64,000 nt of DNA, from assembly GCF_001014975.1 (NCBI RefSeq), contig NZ_BBXA01000013.1, positions 1 to 64,000 on the forward strand, given 5' to 3'. Positions within the stretch are counted from its first letter, which is position 1. Each line of letters starts with the position of its first letter. Below, one piece after another: positions 35,047 to 43,644 of the stretch. The position numbers were made by a program, and so were the translations under genes. The DNA comes from Novosphingobium sp. MD-1 (GTDB lineage: Bacteria > Pseudomonadota > Alphaproteobacteria > Sphingomonadales > Sphingomonadaceae). The notes under the pieces were generated by a model. The model saw only the letters and a program-made list of their open reading frames with translations, was not told the DNA's origin and did not search any database.

Positions 35047-36075
35047 ATGCATGACGCAAGGGTTCTCGTGGTCGACGACTCCGCAGCGATGCGCGCCCTC
35101 TTTTCCGATCTGCTGGAACAGTCCCGCAACGTCCGGGTCGTGGGAACCGCCGCTAACGTCAACGAAGCGCGCGAACAGATCGAGCTGCTGCGTCCCAACG
35201 TCCTGACGCTCGACGTGGAAATGCCGGGCATGAGCGGGATCGAGTTTCTCGAAGAGATCATGGACAGCAATCCCATGCCGGTCGTCATGCTTTCCAGCCT
35301 GACGCAAAGCGGCGCCGTGACGACGCTGCGGGCCTACGAGCTGGGCGCGGTGGAATGCTTTCCGAAGCCCTTGAAAGTCAGCCCTGAACAGTTCGCCAAG
35401 AACGTCAGCAAGCTTGGCAAGATCGTGCTGGCGGCCGCCAACAGCAACGTGCGCCAAAAACGGCCCCACCACGTGAATCGCTGGCACAAGGAGCAGTTCC
35501 ACTGGAACGGCACGCTGATCGCCATCAACGCATCGATGGGCGGGTTCGAGGCCCTGACAGATCTGTTTGCCGCTTATCCGCCCAATTGCCCGCCGACGGT
35601 GGTGGTTTTGCAAGCGGAACCCGAAGTGGCCAATGCGTTCATCCAGCGGCTGAACACCGAACTGGCCTGCACCGTAACGCCCGCAAAAGACGGTACGTCG
35701 CTGCTCCAGGGCGGCATCTACATCGCTTCCGATCCGGATTTCCACGTTGTGCTGGAAGCGGGCGAACCGGCGCAGTTGCGCCTTCTGGCGAGAGAGCCGG
35801 CCAACGGGGTTCGCCCGTCGGCCGACCTTCTGTTCGGAACGATCGCCCGCGCCGGCGTGCCGGCCATCGGCATCATGCTGTCCGGCCTGGGGCAGGACGG
35901 GGCCAAGGGCCTTTTGCTGATGCGCAACGCGGGCGCCGAAACGTTCGCGCAGGAACGAGGCAACGCCATCGTGCCCGAGGCCCCCGCCGCGGCGATCAAC
36001 CTGAACGCGGCCATGCACGAACTGCCAGCCGACCAGATAGGCGCCGAAGCCATCAAGGCCTGCACAGAAAAATAG
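35047..36075 (+). CDS. CheB paralogue with degenerate esterase site
   Basis: A 342-residue CheB-like protein. The receiver looks active (Asp10-Asp11, Asp56 in LTLDVEMPGM, Lys in FPKPL). In the esterase domain Ser163 (INASMGG) and Asp284 (LSGLGQDGA) are kept, but the catalytic His is absent: the segment reads PPTVVVLQAEPEV where CheB has PPTAIVQHV, giving Gln189/Ala190. The linker is His-rich (HHVNRWHKEQFHW). It probably cannot hydrolyse methyl esters and may bind receptors as a phospho-controlled competitor or decoy. It heads a unit with the globin-coupled receptor. Confidence 0.9.
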   Translation: MHDARVLVVDDSAAMRALFSDLLEQSRNVRVVGTAANVNEAREQIELLRPNVLTLDVEMPGMSGIEFLEEIMDSNPMPVVMLSSLTQSGAVTTLRAYELGAVECFPKPLKVSPEQFAKNVSKLGKIVLAAANSNVRQKRPHHVNRWHKEQFHWNGTLIAINASMGGFEALTDLFAAYPPNCPPTVVVLQAEPEVANAFIQRLNTELACTVTPAKDGTSLLQGGIYIASDPDFHVVLEAGEPAQLRLLAREPANGVRPSADLLFGTIARAGVPAIGIMLSGLGQDGAKGLLLMRNAGAETFAQERGNAIVPEAPAAAINLNAAMHELPADQIGAEAIKACTEK

Positions 36076-36112
36076 ACCTGCAAACGTCTCAACCGATCGC
36101 GAAGGACCACTC

Positions 36113-37651
36113 ATGAGCAATATCAACGTAAACGAATTCGTGAACGAGCGCGTCGATTTCTTCGGTATCGACGATGCCGATTATGGCAATTTCGCCAAGA
36201 TTGCCGAAGCGCTGGCCCGTCATGCCCCCGCCGCGCTCGATCGCTTCTACGACAAGGTCGGAGCGACTCCCAAGACGGCGGCCTTCTTTTCGTCGCGGCA
36301 GGCGATGGATCACGCCAAGGGCAAGCAGATCGCGCATTGGGCGGCGCTGTTCTCGGGCCGGGTGGATGGCAGCTACATCGCCAAGGCGGAACAGATCGGT
36401 ACGGTCCACGCCCGCATCGGGCTGGAGCCGACCTGGTACATCGGCGGCTATGCCCGCGTCCTTTCGGCCATCATCACCACCATCTGCGACAAGGGCTCGG
36501 GCCTGTTCGGCAACAAGGCCGCCGGCCGGCAGGTAGCCACGCTGGTCAAGCTGGCTTTGCTCGACATGGAAATCGCGCTGTCCGCCTATTTCAAGGCCGA
36601 GGAGAAATCCCGCCTTGCCGTGATCGAACAGCTGGGACACGCGCTGGCGGAAGTCGCCAACGGGCGTTTTTCCACCAAGCTCGAAGGACTGCCCGAAAAC
36701 TATCGCCAGATTGAAGCCGATTTCGAAACGATGCGTCTCGAAATCGGTGGCGCGCTGGCGTCGGTTGCCGAGGCGGCATCGACGATCAACACCGGCGCTG
36801 CCGAAATCCGCCAGGCTTCGGACGACCTTGCCAACCGCACCGAACGGCAGGCTGCCTCACTCGAGGAAACAGCCGCCGCGATGCAGGAGCTGACCACCGG
36901 CGTGCGCGAAGCGGCCGATGGCGCCGTTCACATGACCGGTTCTGTGGCGGAAGCCGATCACGAGGCCGTGCAGGGACGCAACGTGGTCAAGGAGGCCGTG
37001 GGCGCGATGGACGGAATCCATCGCACGGCCACCGAGATCAGCAAGATCATCGACGTGATCGATGGAATCGCCTTCCAGACCAACCTGCTTGCGCTCAACG
37101 CGGGCGTCGAAGCGGCCCGGGCGGGCGATGCCGGCAAGGGGTTTGCGGTGGTGGCCAACGAAGTGCGGGCGCTGGCCCAGCGCTCCGCCGACGCCGCCAG
37201 CAATATCAAGCACCTGATCAACGGCAGCGTCGAACAGGTCGAACGCGGGGTCAAGCTGGTGGGGCAGTCGGGCGAGGCGTTCGGTTCGATCGCGGCGCGC
37301 GTTGGCGAGATCAAATCGCTGGCGACGGGCATTGCCGATCTCGCGCAGGCCCAGGCGCTGAACCTGCAGCAGGTTAACGATGCGGTTCGTGAAATGGACC
37401 AGATGACGCAGCACAACGCGGCAATGGTGGAACAATCGAACGCCGCGTCGCGCAGTCTGGCCGGAGAAGCCGAACAACTGGCCACGCTGGTTTCGCGCTT
37501 CAACGTATCAGGCGCCGCGGTCGTGCCCATTGCCAAAGCCAAGGACCGGCGCAAGACACCGGCGGCCACTCCACGTCCTTCCCCCGCCGCAGCACGGAAA
37601 TCCGCGGGGATGGCGGCCACGGCAACGGCCGAGGACTGGTCGGAATTCTGA
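36113..37651 (+). CDS. Globin-coupled chemoreceptor (HemAT-like oxygen sensor)
   Basis: A 512-residue soluble receptor with no membrane segment. Residues ~10-165 are a protoglobin domain with proximal haem ligand His99 (IGTVHARIGLEPTWYIGGY). A short linker leads to the signalling hairpin, whose tip IIDVIDGIAFQTNLLALNAG is nearly the same as that of the other receptor, so both probably join one array. The tail is Pro/Ala/Lys-rich and ends in EDWSEF. It should report O2 or redox to CheA. It lies 37 bases after the altered cheB. Confidence 0.95.
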   Translation: MSNINVNEFVNERVDFFGIDDADYGNFAKIAEALARHAPAALDRFYDKVGATPKTAAFFSSRQAMDHAKGKQIAHWAALFSGRVDGSYIAKAEQIGTVHARIGLEPTWYIGGYARVLSAIITTICDKGSGLFGNKAAGRQVATLVKLALLDMEIALSAYFKAEEKSRLAVIEQLGHALAEVANGRFSTKLEGLPENYRQIEADFETMRLEIGGALASVAEAASTINTGAAEIRQASDDLANRTERQAASLEETAAAMQELTTGVREAADGAVHMTGSVAEADHEAVQGRNVVKEAVGAMDGIHRTATEISKIIDVIDGIAFQTNLLALNAGVEAARAGDAGKGFAVVANEVRALAQRSADAASNIKHLINGSVEQVERGVKLVGQSGEAFGSIAARVGEIKSLATGIADLAQAQALNLQQVNDAVREMDQMTQHNAAMVEQSNAASRSLAGEAEQLATLVSRFNVSGAAVVPIAKAKDRRKTPAATPRPSPAAARKSAGMAATATAEDWSEF

Positions 37652-37739
37652 AGCGGCAGCCGGCCCATGACGCCGTGCATCTGCCCGGGACTGCGCGGTT
37701 TCGCTGGCCGGAACCGCCACAGCCGAAAGACGCCTAGCC

Positions 37740-39542
37740 ATGCGCGAATATTCCATCAGCCATTTCGACTTCCCGGGCAGTGACGGACTGCCCGGCGAGG
37801 CCGCGCCGAAAAACGTCTCCGACGGCGCGGCCTCGCCCCTCCGTGATCCCGACACGCCATCGCAAGTCGGCATGCGCAGCCGCTTCTACCAGCATGCGCT
37901 GGACGAAGCGGCGGTGGTTGCGGTGACGGACCGCAAGGGGACGATCGTGTCGGTAAACCGGAAGTTCTGTGACCTGTCCGGCTATTCGCGCGAGGAACTG
38001 ATCGGCCAGAACCATCGCGTCTTGAAATCCGGCCGCCATGATCGCGCCTTCTTCCACCAGTTGTACCACACGATCAGCCAGGGCGGCATCTGGCATGGCG
38101 AAATCTGCAACCGGGCCAAGAACGGCGGGCTTTACTGGGTTGATACCACGATCGTGCCGTATCGGGGCGCCGATGGTGAAATCGAACGGTACATCGCGAT
38201 CCGTTTCGACATCACCCGCCAGAAGATGGCCGAGGATCGACTGTGGCATCTTGCCAACTTCGATCCGCTGACGGGGTTGCCCAACCGGCTTTGGTTCATG
38301 AATGAAATCAAGGACTGCATCCACCAGGGCCTTGAACGCATAGCTCCGTTTGCGATCGCTATGCTCGATCTCGATAATTTCAAGGATATCAACGACAGCC
38401 TGGGCCACGCCGCCGGCGATAGCGTGTTGCGCGCCGTGGGCGACCGTTGTCGCGCGGCGATCAGGAATGGCGATTGCATCGCCCGCATCGGCGGAGACGA
38501 ATTCGCGATCATCATGCACGACTGCGGCGATCCGAAGATGGCCATGGAACGTGCCGACACCCTGTTGCGAGCCATAACTCCGCCGGTCCATGTGAAGGGT
38601 AGCGATCGGACAATCTGCGCCAGTATCGGCATCGCCATTTTCCCCCGTGATGGCTGGGACCAAAACGAATTGCTGAAATGTGCGGATATCGCGCTCTATT
38701 CCGTGAAATCGAACGGACGGGCGCGTAGCGCCCTGTTCGACAGCGAGATGCGCCAGGCGGTGCTGCAGCGCGCGCGCATACGGGCCGATTTCGAGACCGC
38801 GCTGCACACTGGTCAGCTACGCGTGTTCTATCAGCCGATCATCGAGAGTGAAGGCCGTTCGCCGATCGCGATGGAAGCCCTGCTGCGCTGGCAGCATCCG
38901 CGCGATGGCCTGATTTCGGCTGCGGCTTTCGCGGACGCCTTGATCGAGGAGAGCCTCGCCGCCAGGGCCGACATGTTCGTCCTGCGCACGGTGATCCGGC
39001 AGATCCGCGCATGGCGCGATGCGGCGGTGCCGTTTCGCTCCATTTCGATCAATGCAACGATCGCGGATTTCAGATCATCCGACTATGTCGACCTGATCAT
39101 CGAAGCTGTCGAAAGCGGCATGATCGACCGACGGGACATCTGCGTGGAAATCAACGAGGATACGCTCCTTGGAAGCCAGCAGAACGAGGCGATCCTGCAA
39201 ATCAGCCGCTTGCATGACGCAGGCGTGGGAACGGCCTTCGACGATTTCGGCACCGGGTTCGCATCCTTGCGGCATCTGCGCGATATTCCCGTGGACACCG
39301 TCAAGATCGACAAGAGCTTCATCGATTCCGTGGAAACCAAGCCATCCGACTGTGCGATTGTGACCAGCGTGATCGAACTGGCCCATCGGCTGGGCAAGAA
39401 GGTGACTGCCGAAGGCGTGGAAACACTGGCGCAAGCCGACATCCTGCAACGGCTGCACTGCGACAGCATCCAGGGCTATCTGGTCGCTCCGGCGATGGAC
39501 AACACCATGATCGAGCGGTTCATCGGTGACATCGAAGTGTGA
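37740..39542 (+). CDS. PAS-GGDEF-EAL cyclic-di-GMP turnover protein
   Basis: A 600-residue cytoplasmic protein. A PAS domain lies at about 50-165 (VTDRKGTIVSVNRKFCDLSGYS), a diguanylate cyclase at about 175-335 with intact GGDEF, and a phosphodiesterase at about 345-595 with intact EAL (MEALLRW), DDFGTG, KIDKSF and AEGVET. Both domains could be active, and the PAS decides between them. It follows the globin-coupled receptor by 88 bases and may share its transcript, linking oxygen sensing to c-di-GMP and to the PilZ protein nearby. Confidence 0.94.
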   Translation: MREYSISHFDFPGSDGLPGEAAPKNVSDGAASPLRDPDTPSQVGMRSRFYQHALDEAAVVAVTDRKGTIVSVNRKFCDLSGYSREELIGQNHRVLKSGRHDRAFFHQLYHTISQGGIWHGEICNRAKNGGLYWVDTTIVPYRGADGEIERYIAIRFDITRQKMAEDRLWHLANFDPLTGLPNRLWFMNEIKDCIHQGLERIAPFAIAMLDLDNFKDINDSLGHAAGDSVLRAVGDRCRAAIRNGDCIARIGGDEFAIIMHDCGDPKMAMERADTLLRAITPPVHVKGSDRTICASIGIAIFPRDGWDQNELLKCADIALYSVKSNGRARSALFDSEMRQAVLQRARIRADFETALHTGQLRVFYQPIIESEGRSPIAMEALLRWQHPRDGLISAAAFADALIEESLAARADMFVLRTVIRQIRAWRDAAVPFRSISINATIADFRSSDYVDLIIEAVESGMIDRRDICVEINEDTLLGSQQNEAILQISRLHDAGVGTAFDDFGTGFASLRHLRDIPVDTVKIDKSFIDSVETKPSDCAIVTSVIELAHRLGKKVTAEGVETLAQADILQRLHCDSIQGYLVAPAMDNTMIERFIGDIEV

Positions 39543-39569
39543 CTGCTGTTGTCACCCTGTTCCGCCGGT

Positions 39570-40550
39570 TCAGCGCGCGGCCTTGACCCAGCCGTGCATG
39601 TCCATCCAGCGCACGAACGCATCGAACCAGCCGGTGCTGGTCGTTGTCTTGGGGTACATGCCGAATCCGTGCCCGCCCTGTTCGTAGAGGTGGAATTCGA
39701 CCGGACGCCGGGCGGCGCGCCAGCTTTCCACGAGGCCAAAGCCATTGTTGGCGAAGAAGGGGTCGTCTGCGGCAATGGCCAGGAACATCGGTGGCGCATC
39801 GGCCGGCACGGTGACAGGGGCAAGCGGGCCATAGACAAGGCCGAGGAAGGCGGGCCGGGCATCCTGTCCGGACAATTCGGTAGCCAGCGTCAGCATCGCG
39901 CCGGCGGAAAAGCCGACCATGCCGACACGGTTGGGATCGATATGCCATTCGCCGGCACGCTGGCGGATCAGCGCGAAAGCGGCGCGCGAATCGGCAATTT
40001 GCGGCGCAAGCCCCGCCATCCGTTCTTGCGGGGTCGGCTGGGATTGTGCCGGAGACTGCGAAGCGCGGGCCACCCCCGCGAACATGGCGCGCATGGACTT
40101 GTCGAACTCTGTCATCGTCGCCGGGGTCTGGTTGAGCCGGTACTTCAGCACGAAAGCGGCGATGCCCCTGGCGGCAAGCGCCTTTGCCACGTCGGAGCCT
40201 TCGTTCTCCATGGAGAGCGTGAGAAAGCCGCCGCCCGGCGCCACGATCACGGCCGTCCCGCTGGCCTTGGCGGGATCGGGCAGGTACGGGGTGAGCGTCG
40301 CGATCGTCACATTGCGGGCGAAGCGGCTACCATACTGCGCATGCCACGTCTCGGGGTTGCGTGCGCCGGGCAAGGGGCCGGTGCCGAGTTCGATCGCACC
40401 AGGCTGGGCCGGTGTGGGGATCGGCGTCATAGCGTCGTTCTGAGCCCGGAGCGGTGTCGCCATGGCCAGCGCCGCCGCGAGGCTCGTGACGGCAAGACGC
40501 GCCGGAAAGTGCCGGGTTGCGCGGGATTTGGCCTTGCATCCATGCTTCAT
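39570..40550 (-). CDS. Secreted alpha/beta hydrolase (probable carbohydrate esterase)
   Basis: A 326-residue esterase with start ATG 40550 after AGGAGAG and signal peptide ending in MATPLRAQ. The GGGF oxyanion region (VIVAPGGGFLTLS), nucleophile elbow GFSAGA, an Asp in AADDPFF and His in GGHGFGM form the triad. It resembles BD-FAE/acetyl-xylan-esterase-like hydrolases of sugar loci. A candidate LacI-type operator (40614-40627) lies 64 bases upstream, so it probably belongs to the xylan regulon. Confidence 0.88.
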   Translation of the reverse strand: MKHGCKAKSRATRHFPARLAVTSLAAALAMATPLRAQNDAMTPIPTPAQPGAIELGTGPLPGARNPETWHAQYGSRFARNVTIATLTPYLPDPAKASGTAVIVAPGGGFLTLSMENEGSDVAKALAARGIAAFVLKYRLNQTPATMTEFDKSMRAMFAGVARASQSPAQSQPTPQERMAGLAPQIADSRAAFALIRQRAGEWHIDPNRVGMVGFSAGAMLTLATELSGQDARPAFLGLVYGPLAPVTVPADAPPMFLAIAADDPFFANNGFGLVESWRAARRPVEFHLYEQGGHGFGMYPKTTTSTGWFDAFVRWMDMHGWVKAAR

Positions 40551-40613
40551 GACATCTCTCCTGAAGATGCGCGCCCTGTTTTCGGGGATCGGCGGGCGCG
40601 CCGTTGCCGCATG

Positions 40614-40627
40614 TGGTAGCGATACCA
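40614..40627. promoter_or_regulatory. Candidate xylose regulator operator 1
   Basis: TGGTAGCGATACCA is a near-palindrome (one central mismatch). It shares TGGTAGCG with sites at 40760, 46741 and 50257. It lies upstream of the secreted esterase on the minus strand. Confidence 0.6.
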
Positions 40628-40733
40628 TAGCGCCGGGGCAAGGGGCCAGCCGCATGCCGCTGCGCTTGCGCGGCCCGAAGCCGCTACAGCCATGCGGAGG
40701 GTACGTTGAAAACGAATGCGCGTCCGTCCGCAC

Positions 40734-40772
40734 TTGATATTGGCGGTGCGGCCACGTAAGGTAGCGCTATCA
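40734..40772 (+). promoter_or_regulatory. Candidate xylX promoter with operator 2
   Basis: TTGATA (40734-40739) and TAAGGT (40757-40762) are 17 bases apart. The operator GGTAGCGCTATCA (40760-40772) overlaps the end of the -10 box and the start region, the usual place for LacI-type repression. The xylX start follows 25 bases later. The -10 match is weak. Confidence 0.5.
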
Positions 40773-40796
40773 ATTAGAGAAACAAGGGATGCATTG

Positions 40797-41921
40797 ATGG
40801 GTATGAGCCTTACGGCTTGCCTTCCGCACGACTTTACGGACGGGGCCTTCATCGGTCGTGCGCAAGCGCCCGATGGGCCGCATGTGATCGTCCTTGCAAG
40901 CGGCAGAATCCGCGACATCACCGAGATTGCGAGCACGGTTTCCGGTGCGCTGGCGCGGGGTGTGCCCGATGGGGGCAAGGACCTGGGCGTCATCGAGGAC
41001 GGCTTGCCCGAAGGCTGGGAACTGCTTTCGCCGATCGACATCCAATGCGTGAAGGCCTGTGGTGTGACCTTCGCCGTTAGCGCTATCGAACGTGTGATCG
41101 AAGAACGCGCGCGGGGCGACGCGGGCGCGGCGGCCGAAATCCGCATCGGCCTGGAAGCCACGATCGGCGCGGGAATTCGCGCGGTGGTCCCCGGCAGCGA
41201 TGAGGCCATGGCGCTGAAGCAGGCGCTGATCGCGCAAGGCATGTGGTCGCAGTATCTCGAAGTGGCGATCGGGCCGGACGCGGAGGTGTTCTCCAAGTCG
41301 CCGGTGCTTTCGACCGTCGGCCATGGCGCGCCGATCGGGGTGCGTTCGGATTCGAGCTGGAACAACCCGGAGCCGGAGGTCGTGCTGGTGGTCGATCCGG
41401 CCGGCAAGGCCGTTGGCGCCACGCTGGGCAACGACGTGAACCTGCGCGATTTCGAAGGCCGTTCGGCACTGCTGCTGTCGAAGGCGAAGGACAACACCGC
41501 GTCCTGCTCTATCGGCCCGTTCATCCGCCTGTTCGACGCGGGCTTCGGCATCGACGACGTGCGCCGCGCCGATGTGGAACTGGTGGTGGAAGGGCAGGAC
41601 AACTTCCGCATGGAAGGCACCAACCGCATGACCGAGATCAGCCGCGATCCGCTCGAGCTGGTCCGCCAGACGCTGAGCGAACACAGCTATCCGGACGGAT
41701 TCGTGCTGTTCTGCGGCACCCTGTTCGCCCCGACGCAGGACCGCGACGAACCCGGCGGGGGGTTCACCCACAAGGTGGGCGATCGCGTGACGATCCGTTC
41801 CGAACGGCTCGGCACGCTGACCAACACCGTCACCACATCGCGCGATGCGCCCAAGTGGGCGATGGGCATCGGCGCCTTCATGCGCAACCTGGCCGCGCGC
41901 GGTCTGGTGGACCGGGCGTGA
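40797..41921 (+). CDS. xylX: 2-keto-3-deoxy-D-xylonate dehydratase-like (FAH family)
   Basis: A 374-residue fumarylacetoacetate-hydrolase-fold protein; ATG 40797 follows AAGGG. It matches recalled Caulobacter XylX along its length (e.g. LQCVKACGVTFAVSAIERVI, GNDVNLRDFEGRSALLLSKA, PDGFVLFCGTLFAPTQDRD). XylX dehydrates 2-keto-3-deoxyxylonate to alpha-ketoglutarate semialdehyde in the Weimberg pathway. Metal ligands of the fold appear in NPEPEVVLV and GNDVNLRDFEG. The GTGA overlap with the dehydrogenase and the rest of the unit support the assignment. Confidence 0.88.
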   Translation: MGMSLTACLPHDFTDGAFIGRAQAPDGPHVIVLASGRIRDITEIASTVSGALARGVPDGGKDLGVIEDGLPEGWELLSPIDIQCVKACGVTFAVSAIERVIEERARGDAGAAAEIRIGLEATIGAGIRAVVPGSDEAMALKQALIAQGMWSQYLEVAIGPDAEVFSKSPVLSTVGHGAPIGVRSDSSWNNPEPEVVLVVDPAGKAVGATLGNDVNLRDFEGRSALLLSKAKDNTASCSIGPFIRLFDAGFGIDDVRRADVELVVEGQDNFRMEGTNRMTEISRDPLELVRQTLSEHSYPDGFVLFCGTLFAPTQDRDEPGGGFTHKVGDRVTIRSERLGTLTNTVTTSRDAPKWAMGIGAFMRNLAARGLVDRA

Positions 41922-42757
41922 ACGCGGTGACGTCGACCGAATCCGGGGCTGCTCCGCAAATCAAGGGAAAGCAGGTGCTTGCACAGACAGAGAGCCGCGC
42001 GTTGACGGCACAGTACCCCAGCATCCGCGACAAGCGGGTGATCGTGACCGGTGGCGCGAGCGGGATAGGCGAGGGCATTGTCGAGGCTTTCGTGCTGCAG
42101 GGTGCGCAGGTCGGCTTCGTCGACATCCTGCCCGAGGCAGGGGAGCGCCTTGTGCAGCGGCTTGGCCATGCCGAGCACGTGCCGGTGTTCCGCGCGCAGG
42201 ACGTATCGGACAGCGATGGGCTGGCCGGCGCGATGACCGCGCTGGCCGGCGTGCTGGGCGGCTGCGACGTGCTGATCAACAATGCCGCCAGCGACGACCG
42301 CCACATGCTGGATGACGTGACGCCGGCCTACTGGGACGAGCGGCTGGCGGTGAACCTGAAGCACAAGTTCTTCGCCTCGCAGGCCGTATGGCCGGGAATG
42401 AAGGCCGGCGGCGGGGGCGTGATCCTCAACCTCGGTTCGATTTCGTGGCATCTGGGGCTCGACGAACTGGCGCTCTACCAGATCGCCAAGGCCGGCGTCG
42501 AAGGCCTGACCCGTAGCCTTGCGCGCGAGCTGGGGCCGTATAACATCCGCGTCAACACGATCATTCCGGGCAACGTGCAGACCGAGCGCCAGATGCGCTG
42601 GTACACGCCCGAAGGGGAGGCGGAAATCGTCGCGGCGCAATGCCTCAAGGGCCGGCTGCAACCGGTGGACATCGCCGCGATGGCGCTGTTCCTCGCCTCG
42701 GATGACGCGCGCTTCTGCACGGGCCACGAATACTGGGTCGACGGGGGATGGCGTTGA
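41918..42757 (+). CDS. xylB: D-xylose 1-dehydrogenase (SDR family)
   Basis: A 279-residue short-chain dehydrogenase. The GTG start overlaps the xylX stop; later in-frame starts are possible, as the first ~30 residues are not conserved. The NAD site is VTGGASGIGEG, and the catalytic Ser, Tyr and Lys are in GSISWHLGLDELALYQIAKAG (YQIAK). LINNAASDDRH, VNLKH and the ending CTGHEYWVDGGWR agree closely with recalled Caulobacter XylB, which oxidises xylose to xylonolactone. The symbol follows Caulobacter usage and is not the xylulokinase. Confidence 0.93.
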   Translation: MNAVTSTESGAAPQIKGKQVLAQTESRALTAQYPSIRDKRVIVTGGASGIGEGIVEAFVLQGAQVGFVDILPEAGERLVQRLGHAEHVPVFRAQDVSDSDGLAGAMTALAGVLGGCDVLINNAASDDRHMLDDVTPAYWDERLAVNLKHKFFASQAVWPGMKAGGGGVILNLGSISWHLGLDELALYQIAKAGVEGLTRSLARELGPYNIRVNTIIPGNVQTERQMRWYTPEGEAEIVAAQCLKGRLQPVDIAAMALFLASDDARFCTGHEYWVDGGWR

Positions 42758-43644
42758 ACGCGACCCGAAGGGTGGAGCACGCGCTCGCGCTCGGTTGCAC
42801 GCTGGGCGAAGGCCCGGTGTGGGACGCGGCACGCCAATGCCTGTGGTTCACCGATATCAAACAGCGTCGTATCCACCGCTTCGATCCGGCGGACGGGCGA
42901 CACCAGAGCTATCCGGTGCACGAGCAGGTGGGCTGGGTGCTGCCAGTCCGCGGCGGGCAGCTGCTTGCCGGGATGAAGGACGGGCTGCATCTGTTCGATC
43001 CCGCCACCGGCCTTTCCCGGCACGTGGCGCACGTGCCGGGCGAACCGGCGGGCAACCGGCTGAACGATGCCTGCACCGATAGCCGCGGGCGCGTGTGGTT
43101 CGGTTCGATGGACGATGACGAGACCGCCACCAGTGGGCGCTTCTATCGCGCGCAGGGCGGCCGGATCGTGCCGCAAGGCCCCGACCGGGTGTGCATCACC
43201 AATGGCCCGGCGATCGCGCCGGATGATTCCAGGCTTTATTTCACCGATACGCTGGCACGCGCGATCATGGTGGCGGATGTCGATGCCGACGGTGATGTTG
43301 GCCCGGCGCGCCTCTTTGCCGATGTGGCACGCGATTTCCCGGAGGCTTACCCTGACGGGCCGGTGTGCGATGCGCAGGGCTGCGTCTGGACCGGGTTGTG
43401 GAACGGCTGGGGCGTCGCGCGCTATTCGCCAGAGGGCGAACTGCTGGAAAAGGTTGAGGTGCCGGCCGCCAACGTGACCAAGCTGGCCTTTGGCGGGGCG
43501 GAGATGACGCGCGCCTTCGTCACCACCGCGCGCAAGGGGCTGGACGCGGCGGCGCTGGCGGCGCAGCCGCTGGCGGGCGATCTTTTCGCCTTCGATGTCG
43601 ATGTGCCGGGCGTGGCGCCGGCGCTGGCGGACTTCCCCGCGTGA
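42748..43644 (+). CDS. xylC: Xylono-1,5-lactonase (SMP-30/gluconolactonase family)
   Basis: A 298-residue six-bladed propeller enzyme without signal peptide. Metal ligands of the family are seen in LGEGPVWD (Glu), NRLNDACTD (Asn, Asp) and YPDGPVCD (Asp). GDTLWF-like LWFTDIKQRRIHRF and the ending NVTKLAFGG...TTARKGLD agree with recalled Caulobacter XylC. It opens the lactone made by xylose dehydrogenase. The start overlaps xylB by 10 bases. Confidence 0.92.
   Translation: MALNATRRVEHALALGCTLGEGPVWDAARQCLWFTDIKQRRIHRFDPADGRHQSYPVHEQVGWVLPVRGGQLLAGMKDGLHLFDPATGLSRHVAHVPGEPAGNRLNDACTDSRGRVWFGSMDDDETATSGRFYRAQGGRIVPQGPDRVCITNGPAIAPDDSRLYFTDTLARAIMVADVDADGDVGPARLFADVARDFPEAYPDGPVCDAQGCVWTGLWNGWGVARYSPEGELLEKVEVPAANVTKLAFGGAEMTRAFVTTARKGLDAAALAAQPLAGDLFAFDVDVPGVAPALADFPA

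Noticed and set aside
40797..41921. Annotation as fumarylacetoacetase of tyrosine breakdown
   Set aside because: The fold family fits, but the sequence and its place before xylB and xylC agree with XylX; no tyrosine-pathway genes are nearby.
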